Of a stretch of 64,000 bases of DNA, positions 43,701 to 54,900 are shown one piece after another. Every line of letters starts with the position of its first letter. The first letter of the stretch is position 1. This stretch comes from JAHDHW01 sp965220465 (GTDB taxonomy: Bacteria > Bacteroidota > Bacteroidia > Chitinophagales > Saprospiraceae): positions 682,001 through 746,000 of the forward strand of contig CBDCPZ010000023.1 of assembly GCA_965220465.1 (NCBI GenBank), read 5' to 3'. The position numbers were made by a program, and so were the translations under genes. Under the pieces are notes generated by a model. It was given only the letters and a program-made list of their open reading frames with translations. It made no database searches and was not told the origin of the DNA.

Positions 43701-44754
43701 TAATAAGATAGGAGCGCTGATAAGCATGCGTGTGTCCGGACAGCACCAAATCAACTTCACCGGCTTCTAATACAGGAACGATATTCTCCCGCATTTCAGT
43801 TGAACTTGTTTTGATATCTGATTCATTGCCTCCTTCTCCAGTATAGGGTGGATGATGAAAAAACGCAACTATCCATTCTTGAGTAGTCGAATTGAGATCG
43901 TTTTCTAACCATTGGACCATGTCACCTTCAGGATCAGCATCAATATCATCAGAGTTTATAGAAATGAAGTGTGTATTTCCATAATCAAAGGAATAATATG
44001 CCTCCGTCTCTGAAGGCAATCCTCCTGCTTCCCCGTTCTTAGGGAAAGTAAAAATCTCGTAATATGGACCAGTCTGTGTGGTGCTAATGGATGAGTTACC
44101 ATCGTGATTTCCAAAAGTCGACCACATAACACTATTAATTAATTTCTCTTCATACATATCTTCAAAAACAGCTAACTGATATTCAGATTGTGTTCCATCA
44201 GTATATGCATTGTCTCCCAACATCAAAATCGCATCAGTATGTTCCTCGCCAATAAAATTATAATAAGCATCTCTCACGTCTCTTTGATCTGTGTTGGCTG
44301 TACCGGCATCTCCTAATACCCAGGCCCTAATCGTTTGAATACCTGAAGTATCCGGAGTTGTTTTAAAATAATGGCTATCGTCGCCTCCAACCATTTGCCC
44401 ATTGCTATTACCAACCGCATAGAAATAAGTGGTGTTCGTGTTTAAACCATCAATTAATATTTCATGATCCTCAACACTGACTCCTGATGAGAGTGTTAAA
44501 TTCAGGTTGGAAGGGCTATCACCATACCATACTTTACTGTTGGTTGGAATATCCGTTCTCCATTTTATAAAAATACTTTCTGTTGTAACAGTTTGTAAAT
44601 ATGGACCGCGATCTATAGTTTGTCCTAATGCGTTGACAAAAATCAAGACTGACATTAAAATGGCCAAAAGAACTCCCTTCAACTTACAAATGAATAATTT
44701 TGAAGGGAATTTTCTGGACATTAAATTTAAACTACTTAACAAAGTAATATTCAT
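40774..44754 (-). CDS. T9SS-exported purple-acid-phosphatase-like protein with Cys-rich repeats
   Basis: 1326 residues from the ATG at 44754 (an ATG at 44721 gives a more normal signal peptide, LLAILMSVLIFVNALGQ). Parts: PAP N-terminal Fn3-like domain (IDRGPYLQTVTTESIFIKW); metallophosphoesterase (about 150-440) with GDAGT, GDNAYTDG, GNHDG, FFHHPPY and GHTHAYQRS; an Ig-like domain (about 455-545); SDDAEE domain 1 (about 553-720); nine Cys-rich repeats (about 721-1051), the first opened by a DDDNDGVCNALDQCPG loop; SDDAEE domain 2 (about 1060-1231); and a type-A T9SS tail (about 1238-1326). All five metal motifs are intact, so a phosphoesterase (metal-dependent, extracellular) is expected. First of the array, nearest the polysaccharide locus. 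Confidence 0.85.
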   Translation of the reverse strand: MNITLLSSLNLMSRKFPSKLFICKLKGVLLAILMSVLIFVNALGQTIDRGPYLQTVTTESIFIKWRTDIPTNSKVWYGDSPSNLNLTLSSGVSVEDHEILIDGLNTNTTYFYAVGNSNGQMVGGDDSHYFKTTPDTSGIQTIRAWVLGDAGTANTDQRDVRDAYYNFIGEEHTDAILMLGDNAYTDGTQSEYQLAVFEDMYEEKLINSVMWSTFGNHDGNSSISTTQTGPYYEIFTFPKNGEAGGLPSETEAYYSFDYGNTHFISINSDDIDADPEGDMVQWLENDLNSTTQEWIVAFFHHPPYTGEGGNESDIKTSSTEMRENIVPVLEAGEVDLVLSGHTHAYQRSYLIRGHYDVSSTWDSNSMGIDLGDGRIDGDSPYFKERGNSGIGTVYVVAGSSGKLYNDDYNYPAMSQNVEKLGSVAIEVNGLQMDVKFIDFEGIIQDYFTILKMEDPPFVNITYPSDQEYFPVPETITITADASDSNGIITQVEFFIDNISIGTDVGEPYSIDWTIPVNGNYKIKAVATDNDGYFRSSIVEINVGVLEACFRVNSSNDDAEEKTDGSVSLTSGDLELVNDDSDQTIGIRFKNLNIPQCSEINSAYIQFAVEGTDNINPCSLNIYAEASDNASTFNNDDWNLTSRPKTVATVVWSPEDWENIGNVGPNQRTVDIGPLIQEVVNRPGFSPNSSIVILIDGVGKRSAESYDGDQLLASELCIEYISIGPDDDNDGVCNALDQCPGGPEPGMSCDDGDPQTSNDTVNTNCECVGMYDCPSISANIGDSCDDGIPETYGDIIDANCNCIGLPYDCPIIFANIGDSCDDGNPNTPNDVITANCECVGEFDCPSISANIGDPCDDGNPDTSNDLINTNCECVGEFDCPSISANIGDACDDGIPETYDDVIDSNCECIGTLYDCPLILANIGDSCDDGNPNTPNDVITANCECLGDFDCPSISANIGDACDDGNSETSNDIINSDCECVGMYDCPSIPANIGDVCDDGDPETYNDTIDSNCTCIGIIYDCVSISANIGDPCDDGNENTIGDAVDSNCDCIGSSYIAVNIISSSDDAEESEMGLVNVSSSDLELVVDGNVSQFVGMRFSNLEINQGAVIDSAFIQFTADEANNLNPCSLNIYGEASDDAETFTNGNNNISSRPKTNASLIWSPEDWETIGENGIAQRTVDITSVVQEIVDRTGFNSNSSIVIIVEGIGRRIAVSYDGDAENAPQLNIKYKNSIVGIDDAPKPEISPILVYPVPATEYLNISFNCSRKQKVAVKIMDLNGRLIYTDTQQAVIGRNNLLIDNLVLENGMYFIQLSFEGTIQTAKFTIFK

Positions 44755-44856
44755 TTCCTCAGATTCTTTTTGAAGCAAATGTTCCTAATAATTTGGGCTT
44801 CAATTAAAATTGGTTAATAAAATGTAATTTCAGTATATAGCTTTCACATATTTATA

Positions 44857-47800
44857 TCATTTCACAATACTAAATTTTGCTGTATGAACTGCATTGTCGA
44901 AGTAAAGCTGTATGAAATATATTCCATTCTGCAAATTGAGATGCTCAATTAGAATATTGTTTTTTCCGGTTATTACTGATCGTAAATCTGTAAACAATAA
45001 CCTCCCATTTATATCCAGGATTTGAACCGGAACATCAGTTGCAGCATTGCATGAAAACGAAATATTTAAGTTATTAGTAGTAGGAACCGGGTAGACTAAA
45101 AGCTTTTCTTTTTCAATACGAGGTGGATTTACAGTTGCAAGGGGTAAATCATAACGAACGTATAATTCAGGTGCTTTTTCAGGATTTCCATCATAAGCAG
45201 TAGCCGTTCTGGTACCGGTTCCTTCTATAATAAATGCAATCGAACTATTTGTCGTAAATTCAGGTCTGTTTACAATTTCTTTAATAATTGCTTTTAAATT
45301 CCCTGTTTGCTGAAGACTATCAGCTTCATCATCCATCTCCCACTCTGCTGGTGACCAGTTAACCACTGCATTTGTTTTTAACCGTGAAGAAATATCACTG
45401 TTTACTTCTGCAAATGTTAAGGCATCATTGCTCCGTTCTCCATAAATCTTTAAATCACAAGCATTTGCATCAACCACTTCATCCGTTGTAAATTGAATAA
45501 AGGCAGTGTCAATTCTGGCTCCCTGAGGAATATTAAGGTTTGTAAACCTCAAACCAACTTTTTGAAAATTGCCATCAAAAACTAATTCAAGGTCGGAGCT
45601 GGTTATATTCACTTGCCCGGTTTCTTTTTCTTCCGCATCATCACTACTACTAGCTATTTTGGAATATACGGTTGGAGAACCTTCACAAATACAATTTGAA
45701 TTGATCTCATCATCTAAAGTAGATGGATCGCCATCATCACAAGGATCTCCATAACCGGCCATAATATCCGGACATTCCCAGGTGCCTACACAATCGCAAT
45801 TTGAATCAATCAAATCATCATAAGTTCCGTCAATTCCATCATCGCAGGCATCTCCAAAATCAGCAAATAATTCAGGACAATCGAATCCTCCTACGCAATT
45901 GCAATTGGAGTCTATGAAATCATTCGGAGTATTTGGATCTCCATCATCACAGGAATCGCCAATATTGGCCAGCAACAATGGACAGTCAAAGGGAATTCCA
46001 ATGCAAACACAAGTTGAATCTATTGCATCATCATAAGTTTCAATGACACCATCATCACAGGCGGTTCCAGGTTCCGGGCCACCCTCACAATAATCATTTG
46101 CGTTGCAAACACCATCGTTGTCGTCATCAATAAAAACATCAAAGTATTCGATATAAAGCTTTGGAGCGACTAAATCTCCTTCATCGTATGAAAATGCTCT
46201 GCGCATTCCCGTACCCTCAATAATAAAAGCTATTCCACTTGTATCAGTGAAACCTACCCGATTGATTATTTCCTGAACAATTGGTGTAAGATCGGCAGTT
46301 TGCTGTAGCAATGTAGCATCATTACTTTGCCAATCATCGGGTGACCATGCAACAAAAGCACTTGTTTTTAACCTACTCGAAATATTAAAATCCTCATTTA
46401 TAAAAGTTGTTGCGGTATCACTATCTTCTCCATAAATAACCAGATTACAAGGAGTGATATTAGCTGAATTTTTTGCAGTAAACTGGATGTATGCTTTATC
46501 AATAACTGCACATTGAGGTATCCCAAGGTTTGTAAACCTAATACCTACGATCTGTGCTGAATCTACATCAACCCCCAATTCTAAATCACTACTTTCAACA
46601 TCAACTTTGCCTGAAGGTAATTCTTCAGCATCATCGCTACTCGCAGCTACTCCTATATTTATAAATGGAACCCCAACGCAATTACAAGTCGAGTCGATGG
46701 CGTCGTACAATGTGTTTGGATCATTATCATCACAAAGTTCTCCAAAGCCAACCATGAGGTCAGGACATTCCCAGGTTCCCATACAAACACAATTGGTATC
46801 AATTGTATCATTATAAGTACCGGAAAAGCCATCATCACAAGGATCTCCATAGTTAAGTTGCAGCGAAGGACAATCAAAACCGCCAACACAAATACAATTT
46901 GAATTGATGTAATCATTCTGAGTTTCAGGATCTCCGTCTTCACAAGGTGTGCCGGGTTCTGGCCCTCCGGGGCATAAATCATTTACATCGCAAACACCAT
47001 CGTTATCACTATCAGGAATTTCTGATTCATATTCAACACAAAGCATTGGAGGAGGATCAGGAAAATCATCATATGAAAAAGCTCTTCGCGTGCCAGAACC
47101 TTGAATTATGAATGCTATTGAATTTCCCGATACAAATCCTTCTCTATTAACAATCTCTTGTATAATCGGAGAAAGATCAATCGTTTTTTGAATAACACTC
47201 GTTTCATTTGCATTTTCCCATGGTGCCGGAGACCAAGATACTGAAGCTGTTGTTTTCGTTCGACTGGATATATTATAGTCATCATTTGAAAAAGTCAACG
47301 CATTGTCCGTGTTTTCACCAAAAAAAGTTAAAAGGCATTGATCAATCGTAGAACCTTTTGAAGTAAATTGAATAGTTGCACTGGAAATAACAGCACATTG
47401 AGGAATTGCAATATCACTAAACCTTAATCCTACCATTTGGTTTACGCCATCATTGATCATTTCAAGATCACTGGATAAAGATATATCACCTGTAGCTACT
47501 TCTTCTTCAGCGTCATCAGTGCTTGTTACTATATTTCTACAAATAAAAGGCAGCCCAACGCAATTACAATCAAGATCGACCATATCACTGGAAGTGTTTG
47601 GATTTCCATCATCACAAGGATCACCGTAGCCCAACATTAAATTAGGGCATTCCCAGGTTCCCATGCATTCACAATTAGAAAGAACGATATCATTATAAGT
47701 TCCTGAAATTCCATCATTGCAAGGATCACCAATGTTTAGTTGTAAAGAAGGACAATCGTAACTACCCAAACATTCACAATTTGCATTAACGATATCATTG

Positions 47801-48774
47801 GAAGTATTTGGGTTATTATCATCACAAGGATCACCAATGTTTAGTTGTAAAGAAGGGCAATCGTAGCTGCCCAGACAAACACAATTGGAAGTAACGGTAT
47901 CGTTGGAAGTATTTGGATTATTATCGTTACAAGCATCACCGATATTGAGCTGAAGCGACGGACAATCATACGGAGTTCCTACACAAATACAATTCGAATT
48001 ATAAACATCATTATAAGTTGCAGGATTGTTATCATTACAAGCCGTTCCAGGTTCTGGGCCTCCAGAACATTGGTCATTTGCATCACATACACCGTCATTG
48101 TCGTTGTCAGGAATATTAGGGTTATAATCTATAAAAATTATAGGAGCTAGTAAATTACTTTCATCGTAAGAATAGGCCCTTCTTAAACCAGAGCCTTCGA
48201 TTATTATTGTAATGGAGCTGTTAGAAGTATATCCTACCCGTTCCACGATTTCCTGAATTATTTGGGAAATGTCTACAGTCTGTTGAGTTTCATCAAAGAA
48301 CCAATCGCCTGGATTCCATGCCACAGAAGCATTTGTTTTAGACCTGTTGGAGATGTCAAATACATTACTGGAAAAGGTAACTGCATTATCACTGGCTTCA
48401 CCATAGATAGTTAAATTACAAGGACCGTTAGTATCTCCTTTTGTATTGAATAGAATATAAGCACTATTAATTGGTGCGCATTGTGGGATATTAAGCCCTG
48501 TAAAACGCATTCCGACGACCTGATCTACTCCATCGTTTATTAATTCAAGATCACTACTACCCAAATCTACCGATCCTGTAATTGAATTTTCTTCAGCATC
48601 ATCACTGCTGGTGCTAATTACTGAGTTTGTTTGTGTAAAAATATAATGATTTTTTACCTGGAAATTGTTCACTTTTTTCAAGCCTTGCCCAAAGCTCTCG
48701 AAACCAAATAGTAATAAAACTAATAGTATTACTAAGTCATAACGATATCCGTTTGATTTTTTTAAGTACAACAT
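44857..48774 (-). CDS. T9SS-exported SDDAEE/Cys-repeat protein without a phosphatase domain
   Basis: A 1305-residue relative of the neighbouring phosphatases that lacks the Fn3-like, metallophosphoesterase and Ig-like parts. After a signal region (LVILLVLLLFGFESFGQ) it alternates SDDAEE domains (about 51-219, 414-584, 710-874, 1041-1208) with Cys-rich blocks of five, three and four repeats (about 223-410, 590-708, 883-1031), each block opened by a D-x-D-N-D-G-V-C loop. It ends in a type-A T9SS tail (about 1221-1305, VYPVPTTNNLNISF). Repeats of the form DCPSLQLNIGDPC, WECP and variants differ from those of the 2600-residue protein. It may be a structural or binding partner of the enzymes. It starts at a normal ATG, 102 bases downstream of 48921's stop on the minus strand. 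Confidence 0.82.
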   Translation of the reverse strand: MLYLKKSNGYRYDLVILLVLLLFGFESFGQGLKKVNNFQVKNHYIFTQTNSVISTSSDDAEENSITGSVDLGSSDLELINDGVDQVVGMRFTGLNIPQCAPINSAYILFNTKGDTNGPCNLTIYGEASDNAVTFSSNVFDISNRSKTNASVAWNPGDWFFDETQQTVDISQIIQEIVERVGYTSNSSITIIIEGSGLRRAYSYDESNLLAPIIFIDYNPNIPDNDNDGVCDANDQCSGGPEPGTACNDNNPATYNDVYNSNCICVGTPYDCPSLQLNIGDACNDNNPNTSNDTVTSNCVCLGSYDCPSLQLNIGDPCDDNNPNTSNDIVNANCECLGSYDCPSLQLNIGDPCNDGISGTYNDIVLSNCECMGTWECPNLMLGYGDPCDDGNPNTSSDMVDLDCNCVGLPFICRNIVTSTDDAEEEVATGDISLSSDLEMINDGVNQMVGLRFSDIAIPQCAVISSATIQFTSKGSTIDQCLLTFFGENTDNALTFSNDDYNISSRTKTTASVSWSPAPWENANETSVIQKTIDLSPIIQEIVNREGFVSGNSIAFIIQGSGTRRAFSYDDFPDPPPMLCVEYESEIPDSDNDGVCDVNDLCPGGPEPGTPCEDGDPETQNDYINSNCICVGGFDCPSLQLNYGDPCDDGFSGTYNDTIDTNCVCMGTWECPDLMVGFGELCDDNDPNTLYDAIDSTCNCVGVPFINIGVAASSDDAEELPSGKVDVESSDLELGVDVDSAQIVGIRFTNLGIPQCAVIDKAYIQFTAKNSANITPCNLVIYGEDSDTATTFINEDFNISSRLKTSAFVAWSPDDWQSNDATLLQQTADLTPIVQEIINRVGFTDTSGIAFIIEGTGMRRAFSYDEGDLVAPKLYIEYFDVFIDDDNDGVCNANDYCEGGPEPGTACDDGVIETYDDAIDSTCVCIGIPFDCPLLLANIGDSCDDGDPNTPNDFIDSNCNCVGGFDCPELFADFGDACDDGIDGTYDDLIDSNCDCVGTWECPDIMAGYGDPCDDGDPSTLDDEINSNCICEGSPTVYSKIASSSDDAEEKETGQVNITSSDLELVFDGNFQKVGLRFTNLNIPQGARIDTAFIQFTTDEVVDANACDLKIYGERSNDALTFAEVNSDISSRLKTNAVVNWSPAEWEMDDEADSLQQTGNLKAIIKEIVNRPEFTTNSSIAFIIEGTGTRTATAYDGNPEKAPELYVRYDLPLATVNPPRIEKEKLLVYPVPTTNNLNISFSCNAATDVPVQILDINGRLLFTDLRSVITGKNNILIEHLNLQNGIYFIQLYFDNAVHTAKFSIVK

Positions 48775-48920
48775 CTTTAGTCGTTTTAAGCTTTACGATC
48801 CGATCACAAACACTCTTTTAAGTTCCTTTTGAAACAATCGCTTAATAATGTTATTTTCACTGTCTAGAATGCAAATTGCCTACCAAAGTCTATCCTTCTT
48901 AGTGCTTCTGCAAAGTGTAA

Positions 48921-51900
48921 CTAGTAAATTTTCATTATTGTGATTTTTGATGAATAAACTCTTTCATTAAAATATAGTTGGATAAAATAAATTCCATTTT
49001 GCAAGGCAATGTTTTCTAACAAAATGTCATTAATACCCTCATTTACATTTCTATTTTCAGCAAATACCTTTCTTCCATTTAAATCCAGTATTTGAATATT
49101 TATCTCATCATCCTGAAATGCTTTTAAAGATATCATCAACTTGTCTGTTGCAGGGTTAGGATAAATATTTACACGTTCATTCAAAGGTTTTCGAGTATTA
49201 TCATGTCCATCGGTAGCATTCAATTGAATTCCATTTTCAAATGTTGCAGGATTATCATAAACCATAAAACCCTGAGGAGGATCAGAATATTCAACACATA
49301 ATTCGGGTGCCTGACTCGAATTACCATTGAAAGATCTCGCTGTCCGTTTTCCAACTCCTTCGATGATGATCACAATGGCACTATTAGAAGTATATCCACT
49401 TCTGTCAACTATTTCTTGAATAACTGAAGCAATATTGATTGTTTTTTGGTCAGGGCCTGCATCATTTACATTTAGCCAATCAGCTGGTGACCATGTTTCA
49501 GATGACAATGTTTTTTCTCGATTTGAAATATTGCTATTTCCTCCAAATGTGGTTGCATCGTCACTTGCTTCTCCATAAATTTCCAAGTTACAAGGATTAA
49601 CATTGTCTGTTTGATCAACTGTAAATTGAATTTCTGCATTACTAATATTCGCTCCTTTCGGAATATTGAGGTTAGTAAAACGAAGACCTATCATTTGATT
49701 TCCGCCTCCATCAATGACCAATTCCAAATCACTACTAGTTACACTCAAAGAACCATTTGGTTTTTCTTCTGCATCATCAGTGCTGGTATTAATAACTGTA
49801 CATACGAAATCGTACACTATAGGAGTGCCTAAACATTCACAATTCGGGTCGATTGAATCATTGGTAGTATTAGGATCACCATCATCACATGGATCGCCGA
49901 TATTAACTTGTAATGATGGACAATCAAACGGAGTACCAACACATAAACAAATGGAGTCAATTACATCATTATAGGTTTCTGAGTCACCATCATCACAAGA
50001 GTCTCCAATATCAGCTGGAACAGACGGACAATCATAAGGAATTCCAGCACATTCACAATTCGAATCTATTGTATCATTGTACGTTCCAGAATCACCATCA
50101 TCACAAGCATCTCCAGGTTCATCACCGCCCGGACAGGTATCACAGAATCCATCATTATTACTGTCATTACATTTGTAGGTCACGATTAAGTTGGGAGCCT
50201 GGCTTGCATTACCATCATAAGAATCAGCCGTCCGCTTACCTTCCCCGTCAATAATAATTGCAATAGGACTACTGGAAGTAAAGCCAGCTCTATCTACAAT
50301 TTCCTGGATAATAGAAGCTATATTGACAGTTTTTTGCGCTGGACCAGCATCTCCAACACCCTCCCAATCTGCTGGTGACCAGCTAGAAGTTGCCACAGTT
50401 TTTGGACGATTTGAAATATTTCCATTTGTATTTGAAAAAGTAGCAGCATTGTCACTTGCTTCACCAAAGATGTTTAAATTACTAGGATTGACATTATCCA
50501 CCTGATCAGCTGCAAACTGAACAAAAGCACTCTCAATATCAGCCCCTTGAGGAATATTTATGTTAACAAACCGTAACCCAATAATTTGATTATCATTTCG
50601 ATCAATGATCATTTCCAGGTCACTGCTTGTTACAGAAACTGCTCCTGAAGCATTTTCTTCAGCATCGTCACTACTTTGATTTATGGAAGAAATCGATGTG
50701 AAAGAACCGTGACAAATACAATTAACATCTATGATATCATTGGAAGTATTTGGATCACCATCATCACATTGGTCGCCAATATTGCCTGGTATATTTGGAC
50801 ACTCATATGCATCGCCCTCACATTCACAATTTGAATTTATAGTGTCATTATAAGTTTCTGAATTACCATCATCACATGAATCTCCAATGTTAGCGGGAAT
50901 TGAAGGGCAATCATAAACTCCTATACATTCACAGTTTGAAGTAATAATATCGTTTGAGGTCTCAGGATTACCATCATCACAAGAATCTCCAATGTTAGCA
51001 GGAAATAATGGACAGTCATAGCTTCCCAAACATTCGCAGTTGGAGGTAATCATATCGTTTGAGGTCTCGGGATTGCTGTCATCGCAAGCGTCACCGATAT
51101 TTGCAGGAAATGAAGGACAATCGTAAGGAGTTCCTACACAATTGCAATTCGAATCTATTAAATCATTATAGGTTCCCGGATCTCCATCATCGCAAGTATC
51201 ACCAATATTAGCGGGAAAAGATGGACAATCATAGCTTCCCAAACATTCGCAATTCGATGTAATTACATCATTGGAAGTTTCTGAATTTCCATCATCACAA
51301 GGATCACCAATGTTGGCGGGAAAAGATGGACAATCATAGCTTCCTAAACATTCACAATTCGATGTAATTACATCATTGGAAGTTTCTGAATTTCCATCAT
51401 CACAAGGATCACCAATGTTGGCGGGAAAAGATGGACAATCGTAAGGAATGCCAATACAATCACAGTTTAAATCAGTTGTATCGTCATACGTTCCGGGGTC
51501 ACCGTCATCACATGATTCTTCAGGTTGTGGCCCTCCAGGACAAATATCACAAATGTTATCGTTATTACTGTCGCTGCATTTATAAGTCACAATTAGCTTA
51601 GGAGCTTGATTTGCATTTCCATTATAAGAAACGGCAGTTCTTTTACCAACGCCTTCAATTATAATTACTATTGAACTACTTGAAGTGAATCCACTCCGAT
51701 CAACTATTTCTTGAACTATAGATGCTATATTAACTGTTTGTTGCTCTGGGCCATCATCTCCAACATTCTGCCAATCAGCTGGTGACCAAATCAACGTTTC
51801 TATTGTTTTTGGCCGGTTAGTAATATTAAAACTACTATTGACAAAAGTAACTGCATTATCACTAGCTTCTCCATAAATATCTAAATTAGAAGGGTTGATA

Positions 51901-54900
51901 TTATCCGTTTGATCTGCTGTAAACTGTATAAATGCAAAGTCAATTTGGGCTCCTTGAGGAATATTCAAATTTTCAAATCTAATTCCTATAGTCTGTTCAT
52001 TATTTCCATCAATGATCATTTCAAGATCACTGCTGGTTACATTTACAGTTCCATTTGTCTTCTCTTCTGCATCATCACTACTTTTATTCACCGCTGATAA
52101 TATCGTAATTGAACCTAAACAAAAACAATCTGAGGTAATAATATCATTAGTTGAATTTGGATTATCATCATCACAAGGATCACCAAAATTTCCAGGAATA
52201 TTCGGACAATCATAAGAAATACCCACGCAGTCGCAATTCGAATCTACAGCATCATTAAAAGTTCCCGGATCTCCATCATCACAAGGATCTCCAATATTTA
52301 ACTGAATCGATGGGCAATCGTAGCTTCCTAAACATTCACAATTTGAAGTAATTACATCGTTCGAGGTATTCGGGTTTCCATCATCGCAAGGATCGCCAAT
52401 ATTCGCTGGAAATGAGGGGCAATCATAGCTTCCCAAGCATTCGCAATTTGAAGTAATTACATCGTTTGAAGTTTCAGGATTGTCGTCATCACAGGCATCA
52501 CCTATATTTGCAGGAAAGGATGGACAATCATAATATGTTCCCAAACATTCACAATTTGAGGTGATTTCATCATTTATTGTATTAGCGTTTTCATCATCAC
52601 AAGGGTCTCCTATGTTGGCTGGAAAAGACGGACAATCATATTCACCGGCACATTCACAATTCGAATTAATCATATCGTTTGAAGTATTCGGATCTCCATC
52701 ATCACATGAATCACCAATGTTTCCGGGGATCGACGGACAATCATAACCCCCAATACACTCGCAATTGGAATCGATCATATCGTTTGAGGTGTTTGGATCT
52801 CCATCATCACATGAGTCACCGATATTCGCAGGAAAAGAGGGACAATCGTAAAAGGTTCCCAAACATTCACAATTTGAGGTGATTTCATCATTTATTGTAT
52901 TAGCGTTTTCATCATCACAAGAATCTCCTATGTTGGCTGGAAAAGACGGACAATCATATTCACCGGCACATTCGCAATTCGAATTAATCATATCGTTTGA
53001 AGTATTCGGATTTCCATCATCGCAAGAATCGCCAATGTTTCCGGGAATCGATGGACAATCGTATGATCCCAAGCACTCACAATTTGAATTGATTATATCG
53101 TTTGAGGTGTTTGGATCTCCATCATCACATGAGTCATCGATATTCGCAGGAAAAGAAGGACAATCGTAAAAGGTTCCGTTACAATCGCAATTAGAATCAA
53201 TCATATCGTTCAAAGTATTCGGATCTCCATCATCACATGAGTCACCAATGTTAGCCTGGATTAAAGGACAATCGTAGCTTCCCAAACATTCACAATTCGA
53301 ATCCACAATATCGTTCGAAGTATTTGGGTTTCCGTCGTCACATGAGTCACCAATGTTTCCGGGAATTAAAGGACAATCATAAGGAATTCCTATGCAGATA
53401 CAAGTTGAATCAACTATATCATTGTAAGTACCAGGATCTCCATCATCACAGGGAGAACCAGGCTCAAAACCACTAGGGCACAAATCACATATGCCATCGT
53501 TATCATTATCCTTACATTTAAACAACACAATCAATTCAGGTGCATCATTAGAATTTCCGTCACGAGAAATTGCTGTTCTTTTTCCATCTCCTTCAATGAT
53601 AAATGCAATTGAACTGTTAATAGTATAGCCATCTCTGTCTACAATTTCCTGAATAATGCTGGAAATATCATCGGTTTGCTGATCTGGCCCGACATCTCCT
53701 ACCCCAAGCCAATCGCTTGGAGACCAGGTAATTGAAGATATTGTTTTTGGTCGACTACTTATATCATTTGCGTTAGCTGAGAAAGTAAGGGCATTGTCAG
53801 CCGCTTCTCCAAATATATCCAATGTGCTGGGATTAACATTATCAGTTTGATCCACTGTAAATTGGATGTATGCATTTAGAATATCTGCTCCCTTTGGAAT
53901 ATCAAGATTAATGAATCTTAAACCAATAGTTTGTATATCACCTCCATCTATGACCATCTCCAAATCACTACTTGTTAAACTCACGGCTCCATTTGGGCCT
54001 TCTTCCGCATCATCACTATTAGCAGATATATTAGAGTTTATAGTTGTAATACCTATACAAACGCAATATTCATCAATAATATCATTATTAGAATTTGGAT
54101 CTCCATCATCGCATGGATCCCCGATATTTCCCGGCACATTTGGACAATCATAAAATATTCCAACGCATTCACAATTAGAATCGATTGCATCATTTGCAGT
54201 ATTGGGATTACCATCATCACAGAGGTCTCCAATATTTGCAGGAATGGAGGGACAATCGTATGGAATGCCAATGCAGGTACAAGTTGAATCTACTATGTCA
54301 TTGTAAGTTCCCGGATCTCCATCATTACAAACGTCTCCAATATCTCCCTGAATTAAGGGACATTCATATGGAATGCCAATACAGGTACATGTTGAATCTA
54401 CTATATCATTATAAGTTCCCGGATCTCCATCATTACAAACATCTCCGATATTTGCAGGAAATGCAGGACAATCATATGGAATTCCGATACAATCACAATT
54501 TGAATCAATTGCATCATTGTAAGTTCCTGTATTTTCATCATCACAAGGGCTTCCGGGTTCTGGATTTCCTGGACAAATATCATTGGCATTGCACGTTCCG
54601 TCATCATCGTCATCGGGTCCAAAAGGAACATATTCAATGCAAATTTGTGGAGCCAAAGAGCTGGATCCATTGTAAGATTCTGCTACTCGCTTACCGGTCC
54701 CTTCCATTAGAATTACAATAGAACTATTTGCTGTAAAACCTTCTCGATTGACGATTTCCTGAACTACGGCAGCAATATCAATGGTTTTCTGATCTGTCCC
54801 ACTTTCACCGATGGTCAACCAATCAGGAGGTGACCAAGTTACTGTTGCTATCGTTTTTTGTCGATTTGCCAGATTCCCGTTATTGGTGCTAAATGTAGGT

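Noticed and set aside
49820..54615. Regular periodicity of about 105-108 bases that could suggest a CRISPR array or minisatellite
   Set aside because: The period equals 35-36 codons, the frame is open throughout, and variation falls at codon level. It is the coding sequence of Cys-rich protein repeats, with no spacers.
54185..54721. A 178-codon frame on the plus strand, and several 60-113-codon plus-strand frames from 49.6 to 54.7 kb
   Set aside because: They are antisense shadows of the repetitive minus-strand gene, rich in His, Gln and Tyr from the reversed repeats, and have no family features.
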